Shown: one piece after another, positions 8,369 to 19,516 of the stretch | Position numbering within the stretch: the first letter of the stretch is position 1 | How the letters are laid out: each line of letters begins with the position of its first letter | NCBI GenBank assembly: GCA_944326095.1 | Contig: CALVCO010000009.1 | Location: forward strand, 1-40,707 | Length of the DNA stretch: 40,707 nucleotides | Source of the DNA: an uncultured Erysipelotrichaceae bacterium | GTDB taxonomy: Bacteria; Bacillota_I; Bacilli_A; Erysipelotrichales; Erysipelotrichaceae | Direction: 5' to 3' | Made by a program: the position numbers and the translations under genes | Notes under the pieces: model-generated | What the model was told of the DNA's origin: nothing | The model's input: only the letters and a program-made list of their open reading frames with translations | Database searches by the model: none

Positions 8369-9133
8369 TTATTTAATAAAATATTTTGATAAACGATTAT
8401 CTACTTCATTATGATATTTTCTAGATATTGGGACAAATTTTTGATTATGCATCATAACATAATTTTTATGAATTTCTTTTATATGATCTATATTTACGAT
8501 AAATGCGCGATGAGTTTGAATAAAATTATCGGGCAATAATGGTAAATAATAATCAAAAGATGCATAGGTATCTAAAGAATAATCTTTGATATTTTTTATA
8601 TTTTTAATATCTGTAGGTGATAAATATTTAGTTACATCTTTGAAAAAGAATTTGATTTTACGTAAATCTTTTTCCATAAATACAATATCATTAATATTAA
8701 CAATAGTATGTTTACGATTAAAAGAAATTGATAATAGATATGGATTAGTATTGTCTATATCTTTTAAAGCAATGTCTAAGGCATTTTTTAGATGAAAGGC
8801 CATATCTTCTTTTAATACATAATAAATATGGTTATATAAATATGCTTCTTGAAAATATTGAGTATATGAAGTTAAAAAAATAATCTTAATACCTGGTGTA
8901 TCAGATGCGTATTGTCTAGTAAATGCTAAACCTGTTCTAGAATCATTATTGTATCTAATTTCAAGAATTAAAATATTAAAGTTGGTTTTTGCTAGATGCT
9001 TTTCGAGACTAGTTAATTTATCAAAAATATATATCTTGTAATCTATTTTTTTGGAGGATAAATGAGAGTTTACAAATTCTTGAGTAGTATGTAATTGATA
9101 AATGTTGTCATCGCATATTGCAATATTAATCAT
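8369..9133 (-). CDS. LytTR-family response regulator with Glu in place of the phospho-acceptor Asp
   Basis: This 254-aa protein has an N-terminal receiver-like domain (~1-120) and a C-terminal LytTR DNA-binding domain (~150-252, with YLPLLPDNFIQTHRAFIVN and the closing FVPISRKY). In the receiver the acidic pair is present (DD at 8-9). The expected phospho-acceptor at the end of strand 3 is Glu58 (LILEIRY). Thr/Ser in FLTSYTQY and the conserved Lys in YVLKED are kept. Glu at this site often mimics phosphate, so the protein may be constitutively active or read another signal. No histidine kinase is next to it. ATG 9133 follows AGGGGGT. The stop abuts the stop of the convergent PAP2 gene. Confidence 0.88.
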   Translation of the reverse strand: MINIAICDDNIYQLHTTQEFVNSHLSSKKIDYKIYIFDKLTSLEKHLAKTNFNILILEIRYNNDSRTGLAFTRQYASDTPGIKIIFLTSYTQYFQEAYLYNHIYYVLKEDMAFHLKNALDIALKDIDNTNPYLLSISFNRKHTIVNINDIVFMEKDLRKIKFFFKDVTKYLSPTDIKNIKNIKDYSLDTYASFDYYLPLLPDNFIQTHRAFIVNIDHIKEIHKNYVMMHNQKFVPISRKYHNEVDNRLSKYFIK

Positions 9134-9329
9134 ATGAGCTTACCCCCTGAAGCCTGTGCAATCATATTCTAATATAATTTTTGTATAGTTTGGCTAGATG
9201 TGTAATAACTGTATTGATATTTGTAACTAAAAACTTGTGTGTACGTTATAGATAAACAACTATATCAAAATATCCTTTAGAATTTTTTTGGTTTTCATTT
9301 TATAATTATCTAGAAGGAAGATGAATAAT

Positions 9330-10667
9330 ATGACAAATGATAAAACCTATAAAATGATTAATGAACCGGTAGAAAAATTAATTAATCATTTAGCTATACC
9401 TACTATTATGAGTATGCTTATTACTTCTATTTATAATATGGCTGATACTTTCTTTGTGGCGAAGATTAATACTTCTGCTACGGCAGCTGTTGGGGTAGTT
9501 TTTGCGATAATGGCCCTTATTCAAGCTATTGGCTTTTTTTGTGGACATGGTTCAGGTAATTTTATTTCTCGAATGTTAGGGGCTAATAAACATGAAGAAG
9601 CTAAAAAAATGGCAGTTACAGGTTTTATATTAGCTTTTTGCTTTGGTAGTATCTTGATGTTAATAGGGCTTATATTTTTAAAGCCTCTAGCAATCATTTT
9701 GGGCAGTACTTCTACAATGTTACCTTATAGTATGGATTATTTAAAATGGATATTAATTGGTGCACCATTTATGTGTGCTTCTTTGGTTATGAATAATCAG
9801 TTACGCTTTCAAGGTAATGCCTTTTTTGCGATGATAGGAATTACTACTGGGGGTATTTTAAATATTATATTGGATCCTATTTTTATCTTTGTTTTTGAAC
9901 TTGGTATTGCTGGAGCAGCAATAGCTACTATTATTTCTCAAGGTATTTCCTTTATTATTTTATTAATAGGTATATTCAAGAGCGATTCTTTAAATTATCA
10001 ATTATCAGCTATTTCGATAAATAAATATTATTTATCGCAAATGGTAAGAGGAGGATTTCCTAGCTTGTGTCGCCAAGGAATCAGTGGTATTTCTACTGCT
10101 ATATTGAATATTTGTGCGGGACCATTTGGCGATAGTGCAATTGCTGGTGTTTCTATTGTTACAAGATTGATGCAATTTTTCTATTCGGTAGTAATTGGTT
10201 TTGGTCAAGGATTTCAACCGGTATGTGGTTTTAATTATGGAGCTAAAAAATATAAGCGTGTTAAAGATGGTTTTGTTTATGCAATAAAGGTAGGAACAAT
10301 ATTTTGTATCTTTGTTGCGCTTATTGCCTTGATATTTGCGCCACAAATTATTAGCTTTGTTCAAGGGAATGAACCTGAAGTTATTAAAGTAGGTACTGCA
10401 ACTCTTCGCTTTCAAGCTTTAGTCTTCCCTTTAATGGCTTTTGTAACTATGACTAATATGATGTTACAAGTAGCAGGTAAGGCATTACAAGCTTCGATAT
10501 TAGCTTCATCACGTCAAGGATTATTCTTGATACCATCGGTAGTTATCTTACCATTATTATTAGGAATAGTAGGCATTGAAATGGCCCAGATGGTAGCGGA
10601 TATAATATCTTTTGCGATTGCGATACCATTTGCGAAAAGCTTTCTAAAGGAAATTGCAGTTGATTAA
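9330..10667 (+). CDS. MATE-family multidrug/Na+ antiporter
   Basis: This 445-aa membrane protein has twelve predicted helices in two related halves, as in NorM/DinF-type MATE transporters. The N-terminal family pattern is clear: HLAIPTIMSMLITSIYNMADTFFV. The second half repeats the pattern around GGFPSLCRQGISGI. It should export cationic drugs or metabolites using a Na+ or H+ gradient; the substrate is unknown. An in-frame ATG lies at 9321, but the ribosome site AAGGAAG (9314-9320) touches it. The ATG at 9330, 9 nt downstream of that site, is the better start. A TATAAT lies at 9301-9306. The next gene has its own -10, so cotranscription is uncertain. Confidence 0.92.
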   Translation: MTNDKTYKMINEPVEKLINHLAIPTIMSMLITSIYNMADTFFVAKINTSATAAVGVVFAIMALIQAIGFFCGHGSGNFISRMLGANKHEEAKKMAVTGFILAFCFGSILMLIGLIFLKPLAIILGSTSTMLPYSMDYLKWILIGAPFMCASLVMNNQLRFQGNAFFAMIGITTGGILNIILDPIFIFVFELGIAGAAIATIISQGISFIILLIGIFKSDSLNYQLSAISINKYYLSQMVRGGFPSLCRQGISGISTAILNICAGPFGDSAIAGVSIVTRLMQFFYSVVIGFGQGFQPVCGFNYGAKKYKRVKDGFVYAIKVGTIFCIFVALIALIFAPQIISFVQGNEPEVIKVGTATLRFQALVFPLMAFVTMTNMMLQVAGKALQASILASSRQGLFLIPSVVILPLLLGIVGIEMAQMVADIISFAIAIPFAKSFLKEIAVD

Positions 10668-10671
10668 TTTT

Positions 10672-10680
10672 TGATATAAT
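10672..10680 (+). promoter_or_regulatory. extended -10 promoter for the PatB-like gene
   Basis: TGATATAAT is the same nonamer as at 2163-2171 and a perfect extended -10. It lies 25 bp before the start, directly after the MATE stop codon. Confidence 0.5.
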
Positions 10681-10704
10681 ATTAGAAATAGGTGGTGATT
10701 TATT

Positions 10705-11910
10705 ATGCATTATGATTTTACATCTATTATCGATAGAGCTAATATGGATGCCTTAGCTATCGATAGGCCCTTAAATGAAGGATATCTAGGCACTAAAATA
10801 AAAGAAGGTTTTAGTATTATTCCTATGTGGGTTGCGGATATGAATTTTGCAACCTTACCTGATATTTGCGAAGCTATAGTTAAAAGAGCTAAGCATCCGA
10901 CTTTTGGCTATTTTGAATATCGTCAAGCTTATTATGATGCGATTATTAATTGGCATAAATCTCGTTTTAATGTTAATGATTTAAAGAAAGAATATATTGG
11001 TTATGAAAATGGGGTATTAGGGGGAGTAATTAGTGCCCTAAGAGTTCTATGCTCACCAGGTGATAATATTTTGGTGCAATCTCCTACTTATATTGGTTTT
11101 TCTAAATCATGTAGGGATAATGGCTATAATTTAATTGAAAATCCATTGATTAAAGATGATGGTGGTATCTGGCGTCTTGATTATCAAGATATTGAAGAAA
11201 AACTAGTAAAATATAATATTCATACCGCCATTTTATGTTCTCCTCACAATCCTTGTGGAAGAGTATGGGAAAAACAAGAATTGGAACATTTGATGGATAT
11301 TTATAAGAAATATAATGTATATGTTATATCTGATGAAATATGGGCAGATTTAACTATGCCAGGCAAGGTGCATATTCCTACGCATACGATTAGTGAAGAT
11401 GCTAAAATGCGTACTATTTCTTTATATGCGCCAAGTAAGACTTTTAATTTAGCTGGTTTAATTGGTTCATATCATATTATTTATAATGATTATTTGCACA
11501 CAAGAATCTTAAAGGAAAGCCAAAGAACGCATTATAATTCCATGAATGTATTAAGTATGCATGCTTTAATTGCAGCATATTCTAAAAATGGAGAAATATG
11601 GGTAGATGAATTAAAAGAAGTGCTTAAAGCTAATATTGATTATGCATGTAAATTCATCAATGATAATTTTGAAGGGGTAACTGTTAGTAAACCAGAAGGT
11701 ACTTATATGTTATTTATTGATTGTACTAAATATTGTCAAGATCATCATATTTCTATTGATGAATTGCAAAAATTAGGCGTTGAATATGGAGTTATATGGC
11801 AAGATGGTAGACCATTCCATGGTCCTTGTCATATCCGTATGAATCTTGCTTTGCCTCATGCTTTGGTGATCGAAGCTTTTGATAGGCTAAATAGATATGT
11901 CTTTAAATGA
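10705..11910 (+). CDS. patB: PatB/MalY-type PLP aminotransferase (cystathionine beta-lyase)
   Basis: This cytosolic fold-type I PLP enzyme of 401 aa should cleave C-S bonds of cystathionine or cysteine conjugates to give pyruvate, ammonia and a thiol. MalY-type features are the N-terminal MWVADMNFATLP (41-52), SPHNPCGR (179-186), the PLP-binding SDE (209-211) and the Schiff-base Lys245 in APSKTFNLAGL. A C-terminal Arg in HIRMNLALP should bind the substrate carboxylate. ATG 10705 follows GGTGGTGAT. It lies 37 bp after the MATE gene with an extended -10 in the gap. Some members also act as regulators (MalY), but that cannot be judged here. Confidence 0.9.
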   Translation: MHYDFTSIIDRANMDALAIDRPLNEGYLGTKIKEGFSIIPMWVADMNFATLPDICEAIVKRAKHPTFGYFEYRQAYYDAIINWHKSRFNVNDLKKEYIGYENGVLGGVISALRVLCSPGDNILVQSPTYIGFSKSCRDNGYNLIENPLIKDDGGIWRLDYQDIEEKLVKYNIHTAILCSPHNPCGRVWEKQELEHLMDIYKKYNVYVISDEIWADLTMPGKVHIPTHTISEDAKMRTISLYAPSKTFNLAGLIGSYHIIYNDYLHTRILKESQRTHYNSMNVLSMHALIAAYSKNGEIWVDELKEVLKANIDYACKFINDNFEGVTVSKPEGTYMLFIDCTKYCQDHHISIDELQKLGVEYGVIWQDGRPFHGPCHIRMNLALPHALVIEAFDRLNRYVFK

Positions 11911-11931
11911 TTTCTTCAATAAATATGGAAA
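11911..11931 (+). promoter_or_regulatory. putative PRD-activator box 1 (TTTCT-N11-GGAAA)
   Basis: TTTCT (11911-11915), 11 AT-rich bases, then GGAAA (11927-11931). The box shares its layout with boxes at 13500 and 15886 and lies upstream of the first GH1 gene. A weak TTGGAA (11940-11945), 18-bp spacer and TATCTT (11964-11969) follow, as expected for an activator-dependent promoter. Confidence 0.55.
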
Positions 11932-11983
11932 ATATATAGTTGGAATAATAATTATGATGATGTTATCTTGATACCAGAAATGA

Positions 11984-13494
<1,511 letters not shown>

Positions 13495-13499
13495 TAAAT

Positions 13500-13520
13500 T
13501 TTCCAAAATTATTATGGAAA
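13500..13520 (+). promoter_or_regulatory. putative PRD-activator box 2 (TTTCC-N11-GGAAA)
   Basis: TTTCC (13500-13504), 11 A/T bases, then GGAAA (13516-13520), a near-perfect dyad. It lies 59 bp before the regulator start, so autoregulation is likely. Confidence 0.55.
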
Positions 13521-13578
13521 ATATTCATGTGGATTTTTATGTGAGCAGATGATACATTTTATAAGGGAAAGTGTATAT

Positions 13579-15510
13579 ATGAAAGAAGATAGAATAATAA
13601 AGATCATATCAAATTTAAATGATAAAGAATTTGTTACATCTGAAGAATTAGCTGCTGAATTAAATGTTTCAAGCAAAACGATCAGAAATGAAATTAAAAA
13701 CATCAATAGCGACTTGGAGCTTTATGGAGCTCATATCGAGATAAAGCCAAAGCATGGATGTCGCTTGATCATTGAAGATGCTGAAGCGTTTGCTGATTAT
13801 TGGCATGAACTGACAAATAATGAAGATAATAACATACCTAGCAACGCTAAAGAGCGAGTAGAGTATTTAGTAGAACACTTGTTAACGACAAATGAATGGA
13901 CAAAAGTGGAAGAATTGTGCGAGACATTATATATATCACAATCTAGTCTTTCATTGAATCTAAAAGAAGTTAGAAAATACCTTGATGAATATAATATTAC
14001 ATTATTATCAAGACCAGGGTATGGCCTAAAAGTTCAAGGAAGCGAATTTGATATTCGTTTGTGCTTGGCTAATTTAAATTTTGAAAATCGTGAAGAAATG
14101 CCAAGTGCATTTTTAGCAGACAAACAGCAGGTATTATACAATATACGCAGCATCCTATATCGGATATTGCAAAAATATAATTATCATATGGCTGATTTTT
14201 CTTTTGAAAATTTGGTAATTCATATTTTTATAGCGTTATATCGTGCAAAAGAAGGGCGAGAAGCGCAGCTATCAGATAAACAGATGCAATATCTAAAAAA
14301 ACAAGAAGAATATGAAATTGCTTGTGAGATAATCAAAGAATTACAAGATACCTTTCATTTGGGGCTAGCTGAAGATGAAACGGGATATATTGCGATCCAT
14401 TTGGCAGCAAAAAAAATCCTGTCATATCAAGAAACTGCAAGTAATGTCGTTATTTCTGATGAAATTAGTGAAATTGTTACACACATGCTAAATACAGTAT
14501 ATGAAGCATATCAGATAGATTTTTCTGATGATCTTGAATTAAGGATGATGTTAGCGTTGCATCTGGTTCCATTTGGGGTGCGAATGGCATACGATTTAGT
14601 GTTGCATAATCCTTTGCTTGATGATATAAAAACACAATATACCTTAGCATATAGCTTGGCAGTTGCAGCTAGCGATGTGTTGCGTAAGCATTATAATAAA
14701 GTAGTTAAAGAAGATGAAATAGGATATTTTGCCTTGCATTTCAATCTTGCTTTAGAACGTAAAAATCAGCAAACAGAAAAGAAAAATTTATTAGTAGTTT
14801 GTGGTACTGGCAGAGGTACAGCAAAACTGTTATTATATCGTTTTAAAGAAAAATTTGGTAAGTATTTAGACGAGATAACTACTTGTGATGCGCTTGGTAT
14901 CAGCAATGTTGATTTCTCTAAAATTGATTTTATCGTAACGACCATTCCTATCAAATATCCTGTTCCTGTTCCTATCTTAGAAGTAAAGTCGTTGTTAAGC
15001 GATAATGATGTTAAAAACATTCAACGATTTCTAAATGAAGAAACTGCAACATCAATGAATAAATATTTTTCAAAAGAATTATTTTTAACAGATATTGATG
15101 TTAATACCAAAGAAGAAGTGTTAAAATTAATGGTAGATAAGATCGAAGAGGTTCGAAGCGATATCGTTGCAGCTGATTTTTATGATGCAATCATCAAAAG
15201 GGAGCAACAAGCCGTAACTGAATTTGACAACTTAGTTGCTATTCCTCATCCGTTTAAGGCGATGACAATAGATACTTTTGTTTGTGTTGCTATCTTGAAA
15301 AAGCCTATTCTCTGGAATAAGAAAAAAGTTCAGTTTGTTTATTTGATGTCAATGGAAGTTGATCAAAATCGAAATTTGAATAGATTTTATAAAATTACAA
15401 GCAAACTTCTAGTTAATAAAACTTATATAAAAGAAATAATACAGAAAAAAAATTATGATGATATGATGAAATTATTTGCAGCTATTGAGAAAGATCTAGG
15501 GGAGGATTAG
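13579..15510 (+). CDS. LicR/CelR-type PRD transcriptional activator with EIIB and EIIA domains
   Basis: This 643-aa PTS-controlled DNA-binding activator has, in order: an N-terminal HTH_11 (~10-45), a second Mga-type HTH (~107-136), PRD1 with His215 and His274, PRD2 with His328 and His387, an EIIB(Gat)-like domain with Cys408 (VVCGTGRGTA) and an EIIA-type domain with His557 (VAIPHP). All predicted phospho-sites are kept. HPr and EIIB phosphorylation should set its activity. An in-frame ATG exists at 13549, but the ATG at 13579 has AAGGGAAA at the correct distance, so I start there. With HTH domains and no CAT RNA-binding domain it should bind DNA rather than act as an antiterminator. One base separates its stop from the next start. 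Confidence 0.93.
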   Translation: MKEDRIIKIISNLNDKEFVTSEELAAELNVSSKTIRNEIKNINSDLELYGAHIEIKPKHGCRLIIEDAEAFADYWHELTNNEDNNIPSNAKERVEYLVEHLLTTNEWTKVEELCETLYISQSSLSLNLKEVRKYLDEYNITLLSRPGYGLKVQGSEFDIRLCLANLNFENREEMPSAFLADKQQVLYNIRSILYRILQKYNYHMADFSFENLVIHIFIALYRAKEGREAQLSDKQMQYLKKQEEYEIACEIIKELQDTFHLGLAEDETGYIAIHLAAKKILSYQETASNVVISDEISEIVTHMLNTVYEAYQIDFSDDLELRMMLALHLVPFGVRMAYDLVLHNPLLDDIKTQYTLAYSLAVAASDVLRKHYNKVVKEDEIGYFALHFNLALERKNQQTEKKNLLVVCGTGRGTAKLLLYRFKEKFGKYLDEITTCDALGISNVDFSKIDFIVTTIPIKYPVPVPILEVKSLLSDNDVKNIQRFLNEETATSMNKYFSKELFLTDIDVNTKEEVLKLMVDKIEEVRSDIVAADFYDAIIKREQQAVTEFDNLVAIPHPFKAMTIDTFVCVAILKKPILWNKKKVQFVYLMSMEVDQNRNLNRFYKITSKLLVNKTYIKEIIQKKNYDDMMKLFAAIEKDLGED

Positions 15511-15511
15511 C

Positions 15512-15829
15512 ATGAAAATAGTATTGACCTGCTGCATAGGAATGTCGACAAGCATGCTTGCAGAACTGATGTCGCAAGCTAGTAATGCATATGGTTTCAA
15601 TGATGATATAACTTGCATTGATAGTGAAAAATTGGAAGTCATTGACTTAGATGCTGATGTTTTATTACTAGGTCCGCAAATCAAACATATGCATCGCAGG
15701 TTATACCGGAGATATCATACTAAAATGCCGGTTGCCATGATCGATGCTCAAGATTATGGCTGCATGAATGGGGAGAATGTCTTGCTGTTTGCACATGATT
15801 TGTTTAAAAAGCATCAATGTAACCGGTAA
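15512..15829 (+). CDS. PTS EIIB, lactose/cellobiose type (regulator-linked copy)
   Basis: This 105-aa cytosolic phosphotransfer protein has the P-loop TCCIGMSTS with the phospho-acceptor Cys7, then LLLGPQI and a C-terminal helix. It is clearly EIIB of the Lac/Cel family. It starts one base after the activator gene, with GGGGAGGA as ribosome site, so the two are translationally coupled. A second, complete EIIB lies at 16330 inside the PTS operon. Pairing of a spare EIIB with the PRD activator suggests that this copy serves signalling or another EIIC encoded elsewhere. The C-terminal half is basic (RRLYRRYH), unlike the other copy. Confidence 0.9.
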   Translation: MKIVLTCCIGMSTSMLAELMSQASNAYGFNDDITCIDSEKLEVIDLDADVLLLGPQIKHMHRRLYRRYHTKMPVAMIDAQDYGCMNGENVLLFAHDLFKKHQCNR

Positions 15830-15854
15830 TTTTTTGTGAAAATAGAAATTGTCT

Positions 15855-15885
15855 AAAAAACTAATCAATGATTAGTTTTTTATTT
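15855..15885 (+). terminator. intrinsic terminator after the regulator-EIIB unit
   Basis: AAAAAACTAATC pairs with GATTAGTTTTTT around AAT, followed by more T. It separates the regulator unit from the PTS operon. Confidence 0.88.
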
Positions 15886-15906
15886 TTTCCAGAATATTAA
15901 AGGAAA
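15886..15906 (+). promoter_or_regulatory. putative PRD-activator box 3 (TTTCC-N11-GGAAA)
   Basis: TTTCC (15886-15890), 11 bases (AGAATATTAAA), then GGAAA (15902-15906). It lies 37 bp upstream of a TATTAT -10 (15943-15948) that lacks a good -35, as expected for an activator site of the PTS operon. Confidence 0.6.
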
Positions 15907-15995
15907 TTTACGACATGGATAAAAAAAGAAGATTTGATAAGATATTATTGTAAAACATCCTTAAGTGCACGAAAGGGATAGAAATAGGAGGTATT

Positions 15996-16328
15996 ATGGC
16001 TGATATTTTTGAAACTTCTTTTGGACTAATTTTAAATGCAGGAAATTCAAAATCAAAATCTATGATGGCAATTGAAGCAGCAAGAGAATTTGATTTTGAA
16101 GAAGCTAATAAATTAGTAAAAGAAGCTGAAGAAGATCTAAGGCTTGCTCATCAAACCCAAACAGATCTTATTCAAGGGGAAGCTAGAGGAGAGAAAAGCG
16201 AGGTTTCAGTGATTTTGGTACATTCTCAAGATCATTTGACCACGGCAATGATCATGCTTGATCAAGCAAAAGAATTTATCAATGTTTATCAAATGTTAAG
16301 CAAAGTACTGTCTAAGGAGGAAAATTAA
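15996..16328 (+). CDS. PTS EIIA, lactose/cellobiose type
   Basis: This 110-aa all-helical EIIA(Lac/Cel) protein takes phosphate from HPr on His76 (ILVHSQDHLTTAM) and passes it to EIIB; Asp79 is in place for the structural metal of the trimer. Length and helix pattern (LILNAGNSKSKSMMAI) are standard. ATG 15996 follows AATAGGAGGT. It is the first gene of the operon EIIA-EIIB-EIIC-GH1-AEC transporter-GH1. The stop is one base from the next start. Confidence 0.95.
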   Translation: MADIFETSFGLILNAGNSKSKSMMAIEAAREFDFEEANKLVKEAEEDLRLAHQTQTDLIQGEARGEKSEVSVILVHSQDHLTTAMIMLDQAKEFINVYQMLSKVLSKEEN

Positions 16329-16329
16329 T

Positions 16330-16641
16330 ATGCGTATTATGTTAGCGTGTTGTGCAGGAATGTCAACTAGTTTAGTAGTTTCTAAGATGCAAGAAGCTGC
16401 TAAAGCACAAGGCAAAGAAGATTATAAGATCTGGGCTGTTGAACAAGGGGAAATTGAACATGAATTAGGTAATTTTGATGTTTTATTGTTAGGCCCACAA
16501 GTGCGTCACATTTTAAGAAAAGTTAATAAGATCGTTGATGGGAAAGCACCTGTTGATGTTATCGATGCGGTTGCATATGGAAGATGTGATGGTGCTGCTG
16601 TATTAGCTCAAGCTGAGAAATTAGCAGGAGGAGAAAAATAG
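16330..16641 (+). CDS. PTS EIIB, lactose/cellobiose type (operon copy)
   Basis: This 103-aa EIIB has LACCAGMSTS with the phospho-acceptor Cys7, LLLGPQV and a C-terminal helix. It takes phosphate from EIIA and phosphorylates the sugar during transport by EIIC. ATG 16330 follows AAGGAGG and starts one base after the EIIA stop. It is similar to, but distinct from, the EIIB at 15512. Confidence 0.95.
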   Translation: MRIMLACCAGMSTSLVVSKMQEAAKAQGKEDYKIWAVEQGEIEHELGNFDVLLLGPQVRHILRKVNKIVDGKAPVDVIDAVAYGRCDGAAVLAQAEKLAGGEK

Positions 16642-16642
16642 G

Positions 16643-17953
16643 ATGGCAAAATTTACAGAAAAATTTGAAGATGGTTTAATGGTCGTCGCTGAAAAAGTAG
16701 ATGATAATAAATACTTGGGAGCAATCAAAAATGCTTTTACTACCTTCATGCCATTTATCATTGTAGGTTCATTTGCAAGTTTATTTAATACATTGATTTG
16801 TTCTACTTCAACAGGATTAGCAGCGTTTATTCCAAGCTTGGCTAAAATTTCACCAGCATTTACAGCAATCAATTTTGCAACTTTATCAATCATGGCTTTA
16901 CCAATCTGTTTCTTGATTGGTTTAGAAATGGCAAGAAGAAATAAAGTTCCAGAACAAATCTGTGCTATTACTGCATTGGCAGCATATATTTGTGTGGTGC
17001 CTCAATCAGTAAGCATCGTTGTAGAAGGTTTAGAAAGTGCAGTATCTGGAGCAGGTTTACCAAGCGCAGCAATTGGCGCACAAGGCTTATTTATTGCTAT
17101 GATTATTTCAATTGTAGTTTCAGAAATCTTTTCTGCACTAATGAAAGTAGAAAAGATCAAAATAAAGATGCCTCCTTCAGTTCCATCGGCAATTTCTCAA
17201 AGCTTTAATACTTTGATTCCAATCTTGATTTCTTTAGTAATCGTTGGTGTTGCAGGACAATTGTTCTTCTTAGCAACTGGCTCTTATATGAACGATTGGA
17301 TCTATACCGTATTGCAAGCACCGCTAGAAGCTATATTCCAAAGCCCATTAGGCGCTATTGCATTGTTCATGGTTGCGCAAGTATTCTGGTTCTTAGGAAT
17401 TCATGGAAATATGATCATTACGCCTATTCGTAATCCGTTGATTGCAAGTGCAATTGCCGCAAATATTGCAACAGCTGCAGCAGGTGGCATACCTGATCAG
17501 CCTATTACATATGGTTCATTAGTTTCATTTATCGTTGTCGGAGGAGCTGGATTAGTATTATCACTGGTTATTGCTATATTGATATTCTCTAAACGTGACG
17601 ATGAAAGAGCAGTTGCAAAATTAGGATTGGTACCAGCAATTTTCGGTATCTCTGAACCTGTAGTATTTGGATTGCCTTTGGTTTTAAATGTTACATATGT
17701 AATTCCATTCATTTTGAGTGCTGGGGTTGCAACTGGAAGCTTATTATTTGCAACTAGCATCGGTTTTGTTCCATGTAATGTAGTAGATGTTCCTTTTGGT
17801 TTCCCAATTGTGGTAAGTGCATTTATTGGACATGGTTGGCAAGGCGTAGTTCTGCAATTAATAATTATTGCATTAGGCGTACTGCTATATACACCATTTG
17901 TATTATTATCAAATAAACAGTTTAAAAAAGAACAAGAAAAAGCAAACGCTTAA
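16643..17953 (+). CDS. PTS EIIC, cellobiose-type permease
   Basis: This 436-aa integral membrane subunit moves and presents the sugar for phosphorylation. It has about ten helices, the first at ~32-52 (FMPFIIVGSFASLFN). Family motifs are FLGIHGNMIITPI near residues 252-264, where the His and the following loop form the sugar site, and FGISEPVVFGLPLVLN near 330-345 with the conserved Glu. ATG 16643 follows GCAGGAGGAG, two bases after the EIIB stop codon begins to end. The closest description is a beta-diglucoside (cellobiose/chitobiose-like) permease. Substrate is inferred from the neighbouring GH1 genes. Confidence 0.94.
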   Translation: MAKFTEKFEDGLMVVAEKVDDNKYLGAIKNAFTTFMPFIIVGSFASLFNTLICSTSTGLAAFIPSLAKISPAFTAINFATLSIMALPICFLIGLEMARRNKVPEQICAITALAAYICVVPQSVSIVVEGLESAVSGAGLPSAAIGAQGLFIAMIISIVVSEIFSALMKVEKIKIKMPPSVPSAISQSFNTLIPILISLVIVGVAGQLFFLATGSYMNDWIYTVLQAPLEAIFQSPLGAIALFMVAQVFWFLGIHGNMIITPIRNPLIASAIAANIATAAAGGIPDQPITYGSLVSFIVVGGAGLVLSLVIAILIFSKRDDERAVAKLGLVPAIFGISEPVVFGLPLVLNVTYVIPFILSAGVATGSLLFATSIGFVPCNVVDVPFGFPIVVSAFIGHGWQGVVLQLIIIALGVLLYTPFVLLSNKQFKKEQEKANA

Positions 17954-17965
17954 TTGAAATGAAAA

Positions 17966-17994
17966 AGAGGGGGTAGCAATACTCCCTTTATTTG
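17966..17994 (+). terminator. hairpin between EIIC and the second GH1 (leaky terminator)
   Basis: AGAGGGGGTA and TACTCCCTTT form a ~10-bp stem with a GCAA tetraloop (two wobble pairs), followed by a short T-rich stretch. Its position inside an operon suggests partial termination or an mRNA-stabilising stem. Confidence 0.6.
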
Positions 17995-18004
17995 AAAAGA
18001 ATGA

Positions 18005-19492
<1,488 letters not shown>

Positions 19493-19516
19493 TAGAAAAT
19501 AAGGTAGGAATATAAT

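Noticed and set aside
10032-10415. Long minus-strand open frame opposite the MATE gene
   Set aside because: It has no ribosome site or family pattern and its composition follows the MATE gene on the other strand.
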